A stretch of DNA of 64,000 nucleotides from Adineta steineri (lineage: Eukaryota > Rotifera > Eurotatoria > Adinetida > Adinetidae). Positions within the stretch are counted from its first letter, which is position 1. Every line of letters begins with the position of its first letter. This document shows positions 39,364 to 49,944 of this stretch, piece after piece. The notes beneath the pieces were generated by a model. That model was not told the origin of the DNA. It ran no database searches and worked only from the letters and a program-made list of their open reading frames with translations. The position numbers and the translations under genes were made by a program. Where the stretch lies: assembly GCA_905250115.1 (NCBI GenBank), contig CAJNOI010000040.1:62868-126867 (forward strand), read 5' to 3'.

Positions 39364-41907
39364 TTATAATTCTTCGATTAATTTTCGAGTTGTTGATGGT
39401 TGTGTAATGGAAGGTTCTTGGAGTTTATCTGTAAAAGAAAAAAGAAATTAAATGCTATTCGATATAAAAAACATTTGACATTTACCAGTTGATGGAGTAT
39501 CTTCATCAATATCATCCATATCAATAATTTTCAATCTTACTGGTTTTTCATTTGTATCTTTATTAGATTCTAAAATAATGAAAAAAGTTGTGTATAGGAT
39601 TATAGGATAGTTAATATTTGCTTACTTTGATTTCCTCCGAATATAGTATCAAATGACGAACGATCCACGACATTTTGTAATGGTGGTCGAATAAATGGAA
39701 TATCTGATAAATAGAAATAGTACACGTGATATTTGATCAATGAAAATGTTTTTAAATGTTAAAACATACCTATATCATCTTCCTTTGGCTTCTCAATTAC
39801 CACTGTATTTATAACTGGTTCAGTTGTTTCCTTTTTCTCTTCATTTTCAATTCCTTTTTCAGTTTTCTCTTCATCTCCTTTTTCACTTTCCTTTTGAGTC
39901 CCTTCTTCGATTTTCTTTTCAATTTCATTTTCAATTCCTTTTTCAATGACCGTTTCAGTTTCGTTTTCAATTGCTTTTTCAGGTTCCTTTTCAATTTCTT
40001 TTTCAACTTTATTTTCAATTCCATTTCCATTTTCATTTTCATTTCCATCTTCATCTTCATCTTCGTTTTCTTCTTCATCGTCTGCTTCTGAGTCGTCAAT
40101 ATCTTCAAGTGGAGGTGGTTCATCTTCATTGTTTACTACTTCTGTTTCTTCGTTAGTTGTTTCTCCTTCTCCTCTTAATTCATTTTCACTTTGTTGTATA
40201 TCAACTTCATTTTCACCACGATTGCCCAAATAATATCGACGAATAAGCATTAAATCTATAAAATATATATATATATCCATCATTATTTTATCTATTTTGA
40301 TTAAGAAATAGAATAATAATTACCATCAGCAGGTTTTGCACTACGTTTTCGTTCAGATGTTTCCCATAATTGACGTTCTTCACGTTCAGCTTCACGACCA
40401 CCACGAGCCCTGATTTAAAATAGAATTAAATTTATGATTAATCTATTATTTAATCTTACCATGCATCGGCACATGCTCGATCTCTTGGAAAGACTGGTCG
40501 ATCATCCAAATAAGTCAAATTAGCCTATACAAAAAATTTAATAGAATAAAAAAAAGACAATCTTCTGTACTTTTGCGTAATGTAAATCTATTTTTACTAT
40601 AGCTTTCTAGTAATTGTCAAAAGTATATTTCTTTACATTATACGCATAAATGTCACTGTTATTGAGTATTGTGTAAACATGTTGATATATCTTACATAGA
40701 TTACACTTAAACTAAATACAGTATTACTAAAAAATCATTAGAAGAGTTATTAAGCGCAAAAGATAATAATTGTAACATTACGAATCTTTTTTTGTAAAAC
40801 ATATAGGATTTCTATAATAAAGTTTGATCATCTAAGTCTAAAATGTATATCAAAGAGACTTGTCTTTCGTGATCTAAAAGTACCCCTTGGTATGCTCGAT
40901 CCGTGTGGTAAAAATCATAGCTCTGTCAAGTTATGTAATTCTCTAGAATAGTTCTTTCTCCAAGCATTCTATGCGCGATAAAGCAAAGTCTATATTGATT
41001 GAAAATGAAACGATGAAAAACAAGATTTCGTCATAGTTTTGCATATTCTAATTTCCACGCAAAAAGATTTAACTCAGAAATGAGATAAACTCCATAATAC
41101 TTCAGTTATATAAAATTCTTAGTTGAATAACTTACACATCCAAGTGTCATTGTTCGTCGATAATCTTTAATATTTTTTAATACTGAATTACCCATGAGAT
41201 TAATTACACGCTAAATCAAAAACATACATATTAAACAGCCAAAAATTCTCGAAATAATTTACTATATTTTGCATTTGACTAAAAACATCTGCAGCATCAG
41301 CATCTTCAATATTATTATGTGATAAATCCAGAACACTTAAAGTTTTACATTCTTTTAAATGTTCAATATCTTGAACTGATTCAAGTTTATTATGTGATAA
41401 ATAAAGTGAATTTAATTTTGGTAACATTGCTAGAAAAAATAAAAATATTCGATATCAATATATAGTTTTCATTATCTTACATAAATTTTCAATTTTTGTT
41501 ATATAATTATTTGATAAATTAATTGTATCTAAATGTTGTAAATGACTTAAATTTTCAATTTTACTTATTAAATTTTGATGCAAATAAAGGCAACGTAATT
41601 CGATTTGTTGATCAAGATTTTCAATACGTTGTATACCATTTGATTCAAGCCAAAGACATTTTAAACCAACATATTCTTCTAAATTTTCAATTTTACCAAA
41701 ACCTTTAAAATGTAAATAAAGAACATCATTTAAATAAGGTGTTTGATATAGTTTATGTTGTTTGCAATGTTTTTTAATGAATTCTTTTGTCATTCGTGGA
41801 TAACGATTTTCATCTCGTTTTATTATTTCTTCAGGTTTAGTTGATGGTGTTAATTTAGCTGGAACAAGCATTTTGTCAACAGCAGTTTCAATCATTTCGG
41901 AGGGCAT
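39364..41907 (-). CDS. DNAAF1: DNAAF1 (LRRC50) dynein arm assembly factor
   Basis: Nine exons: 41907-41481, 41429-41263, 41210-41136, 40524-40460, 40409-40324, 40255-39770, 39703-39626, 39569-39486 and 39428-39364, giving 510 residues. The start is ATG 41907 ([12 protein letters not shown]); the frame upstream opens only with TTG. Before the repeats come [19 protein letters not shown] and [20 protein letters not shown]. About six LRRs follow ([83 protein letters not shown]). Then comes the LRR-cap signature [17 protein letters not shown] with [17 protein letters not shown]. All are diagnostic for DNAAF1, a cytoplasmic factor preassembling axonemal dyneins, so the organism has motile cilia. 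The C-terminal half is an acidic Glu/Lys/Asn repeat region. A 611-bp intron (40525-41135) interrupts the LRR-cap. Confidence 0.94.
39800..40170. repeat. imperfect Glu/Lys/Asn-coding repeat in DNAAF1 exon 6
   Basis: On the coding strand, GAAATTGAAAAG-like units with variants repeat many times, giving short blocks such as [19 protein letters not shown] and [11 protein letters not shown], then an Asp/Glu run. The opposite strand and a second frame are also open over 100 codons as shadows of this composition. Confidence 0.75.
40525..41135. other. long DNAAF1 intron
   Basis: Near its 3' end on the coding strand (40570-40650) it has a small inverted repeat: GCGTAATGTAAA and TTTACATTATACGC. No gene or clear transposon ends were found. 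Confidence 0.4.
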
Positions 41908-43993
41908 TTTTCGAAAGTACAAATGACGATGAAGAATTTATATGAAGAAAATAAATCGAGAGTTTTGGAGAATAGTTACCATTATGATTAATGATGTTGT
42001 TTGGTTACTAAGGAGAGAAAACATTAGGATGTTCTCATGACTATTTTTAATTTAAATTTTCAATAAAATTAGAATTTATTTAATGAAAACTTTAATTGTA
42101 TTTATAATGATTAATGTAATATTTTGAAATAGAGAGCGCTGTTTCGTATTAGAACGTTTTTTACTGGGTAAAGAGAACACACCAATCATTTTTCTTATAT
42201 TTTGAAAGGAGTAATTATGATATTTTTGATGAAAGTTTTATAAACAACCCATTTGGCCAATCATTTATATTAAACGAATAATATGCAAATTTATCATTCG
42301 TAAATATGACAAGAAAGTTATTATTTATCAATCAATATCATTTATACATACTCAATGAAATGAAACAAGTAGTGAGATGAAAATAGAATGGTTAGTACTT
42401 CCGTATTTTACTGAATTAAATTTTATAATAACAAATTTTTGTTTAGTTAATTAATAAGTGAATGAATGATGCATTATCTTGGAATTATATTTCATGTCGA
42501 TGAATAATAATTTACAGAAATGTTTACTTTTGAAGTGAGTTGAAAAAATGAACCTAGAATAAGATAGGATTCAAATCTTTTTTTCTCAATGAAGATGATA
42601 TCGAATATTGACTTTCAATTAATGTAACTGTTCTGGGTACAAGATGTTTATTAGATATGAGTTTTATGTGATGTTACAAACTGATTTATATCATAAATAT
42701 CAGATAACCTTTGTTTAGTTCATATTTTAACTAACTTTGTAGAGTTGGGGTCGCGTGATGTCAAAACCTGAGTGCTTTTTTTTATGTAGATTTCAAGTAT
42801 ACATCATCTATTTCTAGGAAAAAATGAATCGTTCTATACAAATTATGCTTAATATAGAGTCGAATATAGGTTATAATACTGTTAAGGTGTAACATTTGTT
42901 TGTTACAGAGATTATTTTATTTTTAAGTCGATTCAAAAACATTTTTGTTTTTGTATATTTCTAGTTTATGTAATTAAACATAAGAAAACGCAAGAAATTT
43001 ACAAGAAGAATTCATGTTTAAATGAAAAGCCGATATGTTACAGACGACAATATTAGCATACAATGTGTACAAAAGGTACTAACTGACTTTTTATTCTTCT
43101 TGTTGAACTAGGTCGTTCTCTTTTTTTTGTTTTGTTCGTCTTTTGTTCTACTAATCTGCCAGAAAGAGAAGTTAGAGAAAAGACAATGAAAGATTGTGGT
43201 CATTATTCTTCATATGTAGAACAAAAAAAAGGAGGGAAAGAAAAAAAGAAATTAGAGCAAGTTTTTATTCTGGCCTCAACTTTGCTTCTTTTCTCTTGAT
43301 AATGTGTATGTGTGCGAGTATGTTTATATGTGATGTTATATCCATTCATTGATCGCGCACAAGCATATATATATATATATGTATATACATATATATATAT
43401 ATACGATTGAACTGTTACGCGAAAAGGAATGGAAAGGAAAGAGAAGACTGACTGCTTGCACTCTTTCTTTTCTCTTTGCGTATGTATATATTTGAGCAGC
43501 TCCAAGGCCACTTTGACGTGAGCAACGAACGACGAGTAAAAATGAACGGGCAGAGAAAAGAAGAGAAAAAAAAGAAAAGGTAATACGAACGAGCAAAGAA
43601 CCCTTGCACATACATATCGATCGGGCACACTGTTCTGACTATTGTTGATCATTGGGCATTATCGCAAGAACAGAACACACGTACATATTCATCGAGATAA
43701 TCACAACTACAGCTGTCACTTCTATAAAATGATGACGCTGATCGGCTAATCGTATCTATATATGATGGTGAAATTCTATTTTGTTTATATAATAACTATT
43801 TTGAATAAATAAATGTATGGAACTTTTTGGCCAAATGACCTTGCATCAACGTCTAGGCCGTTGGTGAGTTTATTTGATTAGTTTTGGCACGTATTTATTC
43901 CCTCGAAATGGAAATAAGGAAATCAAAAAACAAGAAATATTAATAGTACTAATATTCATCTAGTTTCTTTTTTTTATATTATATATATATAAT
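41908..43993. other. divergent intergenic region, DNAAF1 to Gln-rich gene
   Basis: No gene recognised in 2.1 kb. AT runs lie at 43364-43402 and 43980-43993. A possible upstream exon at about 43815-43863 (ATG followed by a GTGAGT donor) could be a 5' exon of the next gene, but I could not fix its frame. Confidence 0.45.
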
Positions 43994-45263
43994 ATGGAAT
44001 CGATAGAACAGGTGATAAAAAATCCTCGATTATTTGTTCTTTCTATTATTCTATATATATATTATTTTTATTTTTTAGACTTCATCACATCCCAAACGAA
44101 AAATAGGTAGTAATGATGATCGTGAACATTTTTATTCATTTGATATAGAAGATGATCAAACAACAAAATCATTTTGTTGTCGTTCACCAACATCAACAAT
44201 CAATTTAAATAATAATAATAATAATAATAACAATAATTCATTAACAAATTATCAACAAACAACGAAAATTATTCAAGAATTTAATATTCAACAATCAACA
44301 GCAAGTGATATAACAGTTAGTTCAACAATAAATATAAAATCAACACCAAAACAACAACAACCGACAAAAATTTCTAATACTGATTTATTAAGTGAAGCTG
44401 ATTTTCAACGTGTCGTACAAGATATAACACCAGCAGATCGAGATTTATTTGATGAATTCCTTAATGGAATAAAACAAAAAACTGATGATTATTTATTTTT
44501 ATCATCATTTGACGATCTACCTTCATCATCAACATCATCGTCTCATGAACAAGATTCAATCGCACGACGACATTCATCATTATCTGTACCATCACAAACA
44601 TCTTCAATATCATCACCAGATCGACGTAGAAATTCAATGCCACGTGGTTCAAGTACAATTCATTATAGTCCACATTCAATGCCAATATCAAATCGACCAC
44701 CAACCGCAGCTGCACAAACACTAAAACAAATGGCTGTTCAACATCAACAAAGAATTATGTATAATCAACAACAACAACAACAACAACAGCAACAACAAAC
44801 AAATTCCTCCTCATCCACACCATCATATTCAAATTTTCCATATAATAATTCAACGAGACAATATTATCAACAATCACAAATACCTTCAGAATGTGATACT
44901 TCTATAGATCCCGTAAGTAATAAAAATGAATATACATACAAGAAAAATAATTCGAAATTGTTTAAGAATTCATACTATCAGCCTATGTGTTATCCACCTG
45001 TTCAACAAACAACTGTATCTGGTTATAATCATCATTCCCAACAACGCTCAAATATTTATGGTATACAAAATTATTCTTATCAAACTTCATCATCATTCTA
45101 TCAACAACAACAACAGCAACAACAGCAGCAGCAGCAACAACAACAAATACCTACATCTTCTCATTCAATTACGAATTATTCACCGTCAAACGGTCTTCCA
45201 TCAACTACTACTATTCTTCCTTTTTATTCTCAAGAAGATAATCTTCCTACTCTTGATTTGTAA
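43994..45263 (+). CDS. Gln/Ser/Asn-rich protein, possibly a transcriptional coactivator (unrecognised)
   Basis: Model exons are 43994-44011, 44079-44912 and 44982-45263, giving 377 residues. The frame also reads through 44913-44981, a 69-nt segment with GTAAGT and ATCAG ends that I treat as an in-frame intron. A non-repetitive block, DLLSEADFQRVVQDITPADR then DLFDEFLNGIK, is followed by basophilic-kinase-like sites RRHSS and RRRNSMPRGSS. Next come AAAQTLKQMAVQHQQRI, a polyQ run, Ser/Tyr-rich sequence, a second polyQ run and an acidic C terminus (EDNLPTLDL). The LKQMA..QHQQR piece loosely recalls Mastermind-like coactivators, but their N-terminal Notch/CSL-binding helix is not seen. The acidic end could act as an activation domain. 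The first exon is uncertain. Family not established. Confidence 0.6.
44765..44800. repeat. CAA/CAG trinucleotide run (polyglutamine)
   Basis: About twelve consecutive Gln codons, mostly CAA with one CAG, in the Gln-rich gene. A second, longer run of about sixteen CAA/CAG codons lies at 45102-45148. Confidence 0.9.
45102..45148. repeat. second CAA/CAG trinucleotide run
   Basis: Mixed CAA and CAG codons encode a polyglutamine tract near the C terminus of the Gln-rich protein. It is interrupted by CAG and therefore likely less length-variable than a pure run. Confidence 0.9.
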
Positions 45264-45734
45264 TATATACATATATATATATTTCTATATGTTCTTCAAA
45301 CGAAAAGAAAAAAACAAATTATGTCAGATTTTTCTCTTTGTCTGGTCAACATTTATGCGTGCATCTTTCGAAAACAAAAAACAAACAAACCAAGTTCAGA
45401 TATTTTTCCTTTATTGCATGTTTTGTTTTTACACACACAAACTCTCTCTCGCTCGATTTCTCTTCTTTCTTTATTTTGTACAAAACAGTGATAGTTCCTT
45501 CACATCTACACTATCTTACTGTGTGCAATAGAACAATATTTAAAACAAAAAAAAATAAGACATAATGTATGGCATTTATATTAAAATAAAAATATCTGAA
45601 AGAATGCAAAGAACTTTGTACTTTAAAAATGTTTTTCTTATTTCTTATTTGAATATTTTAGTATCATAAATGAAATAAAGATAAATAGATAAATTATATT
45701 AGTTTGAAAGCATTTATTTTAATATTGATAAATT
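45264..45734. other. intergenic, Gln-rich gene to TMEM41A
   Basis: Presumed 3' UTR of the Gln-rich gene with several AATAAA-like signals (for example near 45588 and 45674). No further gene seen. Confidence 0.5.
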
Positions 45735-47053
45735 ATGAGACAACAACGTGATTCCGAACTTGAGATGGAATTAATTCCACGACAAACATCAAATGGAGTT
45801 GATTCATCATCACTCGTATCATCATCATCAACAATATCTTCGTCATCATCATCATCGACCAAATCATCATTTAATCTCATGAGTAAAAATCAAATCAGCT
45901 TAAAAATGATTATATCCTATTTTTCATATTCTTTTAGATAGTTCTTTGACTGTATGGTTTATTCCATTATTATTTGCATTAGCTACTATTTATATGTATA
46001 TTTTATCGACAAATGCGCCACCATTAAGTACAGACCAGGACAGGTAAATTACTTCCTATGAAAATAGTGACATATAATCCAAAATGAAATCTAGAATTCG
46101 TACCCGACTTGAGATTAAATTTATTAATTATTCTTAGTTTCTAGTCTAAATTGCACTCTTAATGTCAAGCTGTGATTGGATTTTACCTCTTATTGAAATC
46201 TGTCAGATTGAATTAAGTAATAAAATATCTTTTATTATTATTTAGAGCTTCTCTTCATTTTCCACGAAGTATTGATTCTTTAAAAAATTTATCAGCCACA
46301 TTACAACACTATCGTGATGATCATCTTGCTTATCTTCTATTACTTTATTGTTCGGCGTATTTATACAAACAATCTTTTTCATTACCAGGCTCAGCTATTC
46401 TGGTATAGATTATTTTTTTTGTCTTCATAATGAATTTTTTGTTGTATTCTAATAGAATTTACTTGGTGGTGCTTTATTTGGTACATGGTTTGGTTTTCCG
46501 CTTTGTTGTTTATTAACAGCAACGGGTGCTCTCTTATGTTATTTACTTGTAGCTAATTTTGCTCGTAATTTAGTTGTTCAATGTTGTTATAAAAAAATTG
46601 TTTTATTACAAAAGAAGGTAAAATTATTTGATATAAAAATGATTTTTGATCTTTTTTTATTATTATTAAAAGGTTGAAGCTGGTCGAGATAATCTTTTTT
46701 TTGTTTTACTTTTTATGCGAATGGTACCTATGAGTCCTAATGCACTTATAACAATGACATGTCCAATATTAAATGTGCCAAAAAAAATATTTTACTTTTC
46801 AATTCTCTTCGGTAAGTCAGAAAAAATAAAATTCAAAATATTGAAATTTATTTCTATATAATTATTTTTAGGTATGGCTCCATATAATTTTATAACAGTA
46901 CAAACTGGTTCATTTCTTTCACAATTAAATAGTTTTGATGATTTATTTACATGGCGAACATTGCTTACACTTGGCCTTATAGCTTCAGTAGCTGGTTGCA
47001 CTGGTTTAATTGTTGCACGTGTACGACGAAAAATTCCACAAACAGTGATATAA
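45735..47053 (+). CDS. TMEM41A: TMEM41A-like VTT (DedA-family) membrane protein
   Basis: Six exons: 45735-45882, 45938-46043, 46246-46402, 46456-46617, 46673-46811 and 46872-47053, giving 297 residues. A Ser-rich cytosolic N terminus precedes the first membrane helix (LTVWFIPLLFALATIYMYIL). The VTT domain follows: LPGSAILNLLGGALFGTWFG, CCLLTATGALLCYLLVANFA, KVEAGRDNLFFVLLFMRMVP with PNALITMTCPILNVP, and APYNFITVQTGSFLSQL. The last matches TMEM41A (IPYNFICVQTG) better than TMEM41B (APPSFVAIKAG). Family members are ER lipid scramblase-like proteins; TMEM41B acts in autophagy and TMEM41A is less studied. The N-terminal Ser run (nt 45805-45870) is encoded by a TCA-rich tract. Confidence 0.9.
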
Positions 47054-47738
47054 TAAACTATTTAATTATGCCAAATATTTCTAGTCTCGCTTTGTTTTTT
47101 TATTATTAATAAATAAATTAAAAAAATATATAAAAATTAATCTTCATTTTTCCAAATAGTTATGATTACTTTTCAGTGGTTTATCCAGCGGGGAGGGGGA
47201 GGGGGAGGGGGAGCACGGGGCTTTTTTTGCCCCCTCGGAATTCAGAAAAATTACACTTTTTGAGTCTAAAACTCTACGTTTGCTCCACCAGAAGAGAGAT
47301 TTTTGCCCTTCCCGCAGTTAATTTCGCACTTTCGGACGAAAAAAAGCTTGATAAAACACTGTTACTTTTCATAAGGATAATTTTGGTTAAACAAGCATAT
47401 ATGTCATGTATCTATCTCGTATTACATTTAACGCTTTTTTTTATTTGACTGGCTACGGACGACTGACTCGCTGTAATGTATCTCATAACATATACACATA
47501 TTTTTTCGCTTCTTTCTTTTTTTTGCCACTCCTGACCTTATTTTAATTAGCATGTGTTATTTTGTTTCTCAATGTTGTCAATAGATTGGATAAAATGTGT
47601 TATTATTACTTTCTTTTAATTTAGTATATTGTCATGAATAACTTTTGAAAATTACAAAAGAAAGTGTACACATTTTCTTTATTTTATTCTTAATTTTTTT
47701 ATAATTAAACAACATTACATATATATATATATATATAT
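47054..47738. other. intergenic, TMEM41A to Pro/Asn/His-rich gene
   Basis: Contains the G-rich putative element at 47177-47461 and an (AT)n run at about 47720-47740 that touches the next start codon. No other gene. Confidence 0.5.
47177..47461. mobile_element. possible hAT-like MITE remnant with G-rich end
   Basis: It begins CAGTGGTTTATCCAGCGGGG followed by GGGAGGGGGAGG repeats and GCACGGGGC..GCCCCC. This resembles the CAGTGG(C)G(G)ATCCAG-type ends of hAT-like MITEs common in invertebrates. The right side GGCTACGGACGACTG reads CAGTCGTCCGTAGCC on the other strand, a weak inverted match to the left end. No convincing target duplication is seen and the interior has no coding capacity. Confidence 0.4.
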
Positions 47739-49533
47739 ATGGATAAAGTCCTTCAACGTGCGAAAGGCATATTTAAGAGGAATCCTAAGTGAGTGATAAA
47801 TGAAGGTTTTTCTTTATCATATTATATACGTATATAAATACCTAACATATATTTAGCCCTCGACAATTACCTCCTGGCTCATTTCCTAAGGCAAACGCTG
47901 ATCGACAAGCACCAGGGACTATTACAAAACCACCAGATCAAACGGTAAAAGAAATTTGATCAATATATAACTTCGATTAAACATTATAATTATTTTTCAA
48001 GGATGAAGATGATGACGAAGAACTTCAAAGTTTGAAAAATTATAATGTTCCACAACAAACTCAATTGAGAGGACCCGTAAAATGATTCTTATTTAATATA
48101 AATTTTATTATTCTATTCTTTTCTAATAGCCAAACACTACTGTGCCATCACGCGATACTAGTAACCGAAGTGGGAATACATACAATAGTGCTTCACCTCT
48201 TCCATCTAATTCATCAGGTCCTCCTATTATTCCATTTCGTGGTACATCAAGTGGTTTTGCACCCGATTTACCATATAACAGTACTCCTAACAATATGAAT
48301 TCTACATCTAATCCTGGAACAGGAGGAGGCTTACCTTTTCTTCCACAAATTCAAGATGCTTCTTCTCGAACACCACTAAATGATAGAGGTCCTCCAAGAA
48401 ATAATCCTCCACCAGAAAGAAATAACCCTCCCCCACAACGAAATAATATGCCTCCTCCTCCAACAAATAATCCTCCGCCACAACGAAATAATATGCCTCC
48501 TCCTCCTCCAACAAATAATACTCCACCACCATCCAACAATTTTCCACCCGATAGGAATAACAATCCATCAATAACTTCACCACCAAATAATTCTCGATCT
48601 CCGTTGGATATTTTTCGAACTGGAATGAACTTAAATCCAACTTCACCACCTTCAGGAGCAAGAAATTTGGATCCATCTTCAGCTAATTCTCAGCCAGGTA
48701 TGAATACACGACGACCTTCAATGAATGATTCAAATAATTTCAAGAATAACCAACAAAGAAACCGTCCAGCATCACGTTCATCATCATATCGATATGACGA
48801 AAATAATAATTATAATAATGCTGATGATAATGTATCTCGTCTTGAACTTGATTATCCAATTGAAAATGTTCTAATTGATGCTAATATTCCTTCGGCAATT
48901 GCTGTTAAAATCAATGATGCTGTCGAACGAGATCGTTTTGGTAATACTCATCATGTTCATCGTTATACATATGAACCATCATCACAACAAATGTCTTTTA
49001 ATAATAATAATAATCAACATAAAGATCGACATGCAAATGATAATTCTCATCATGGTGGTACTAGACATATACGTGAAATTCATAATAATAATCAAAATCC
49101 ATTATATAATGATATCAATCCACAATCATCACATAATCATCATCATCATCACCGTGATCATCATAATCATCATCATCAGCGACGGCGACGTAGTTATTCT
49201 GATATGCCAATAGATCAATATGTTGATGAACTTCTTCGTACACCAGGCAGTACTGTTATTCATGCTAAAGATTCTGATGATATACAACGAATACTTAATC
49301 AACATCTATCAAAAACTCAGAACGCATCTACACAACCATTTCTAGATTTATTTCAACCAAATAATCAAACAATACCTTCACAACCATCAATAAATCCGTT
49401 TCAATTAAACAATCCAATAATACCTTTACAAACATCAACAAATTCGTTTCAACCAAGTAATACTACTGCACCAGCACCTGTTTTTTACTATACAGCACAA
49501 GCTTTACCGAACGATCCAATGCGAGCATATTAA
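47739..49533 (+). CDS. Pro/Asn/His-rich low-complexity protein (unrecognised)
   Basis: Four exons: 47739-47788, 47857-47944, 48002-48076 and 48130-49533, giving 538 residues. It opens MDKVLQRAKGIFKRNP, then an acidic DEDDDEELQSLKNY. A long disordered part has near-identical PPPQRNN and PPPPTNN repeats (nt 48405-48545) and a histidine-rich run (nt 49135-49180). Two stretches look ordered: DYPIENVLIDANIPSAIAVK with NDAVERDRFG, and MPIDQYVDELLRTPGSTVI with DSDDIQRILNQHL. The C terminus has three imperfect repeats of a PFLDLFQPNNQTIPSQ type. Polyproline could bind SH3 or WW domains and the His run metal, but these are guesses. I do not recognise a family. An (AT)n tract directly abuts the ATG. 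Confidence 0.65.
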
Positions 49534-49944
49534 AATATAATAAAGAAAAAATTTTTTTTTATTAGTTGAATAAAATAATTAGAAAAAAAATATTGATTGT
49601 TTCGAATAGAAAAGAATTTTACTTGGCATAGTTATTGATAAAAAACACATCCGATAACGATAAATATTTATATAAAGTTAATCACAATAAAATTCACGAA
49701 AGAAAATACTAGAAAATGGGACAACGGAAGTATAAAACTACTATGAGTGATGTTATACACTTAACTAAATATATAAGCTTAAAAATCCTATGTCTGAAGA
49801 TAAGCGCCATCTGTGTTAATTCTCTTAATTTCTATTTGTTTATTAGAGAAAACAAATCGAATAAGGATTCTATTCTACTATTGTATAAATATATTCTACC
49901 TTCAATATTTCGTTTTAAAACCATATTGATCATCTAAAATAGAT
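49534..49944. other. intergenic, Pro/Asn/His-rich gene to ORC2
   Basis: AT-rich spacer with AATAAA-like motifs near 49541 and 49686; no gene seen. The open frame 49716-49937 is featureless. Confidence 0.5.

Noticed and set aside
39809..40156. Open frames overlapping DNAAF1 exon 6 in other frames and on the opposite strand
   Set aside because: They are shadows of the repetitive Glu/Lys coding tract.
41908..41922. Extending DNAAF1 upstream of 41907
   Set aside because: The extra codons begin with TTG, not ATG; the conserved family sequence starts downstream.
43815..43863. Possible first exon (ATG to a GTGAGT donor) of the Gln-rich gene
   Set aside because: The donor is good, but I could not find an acceptor that joins it in frame without an extra assumption; ATG 43994 is simpler.
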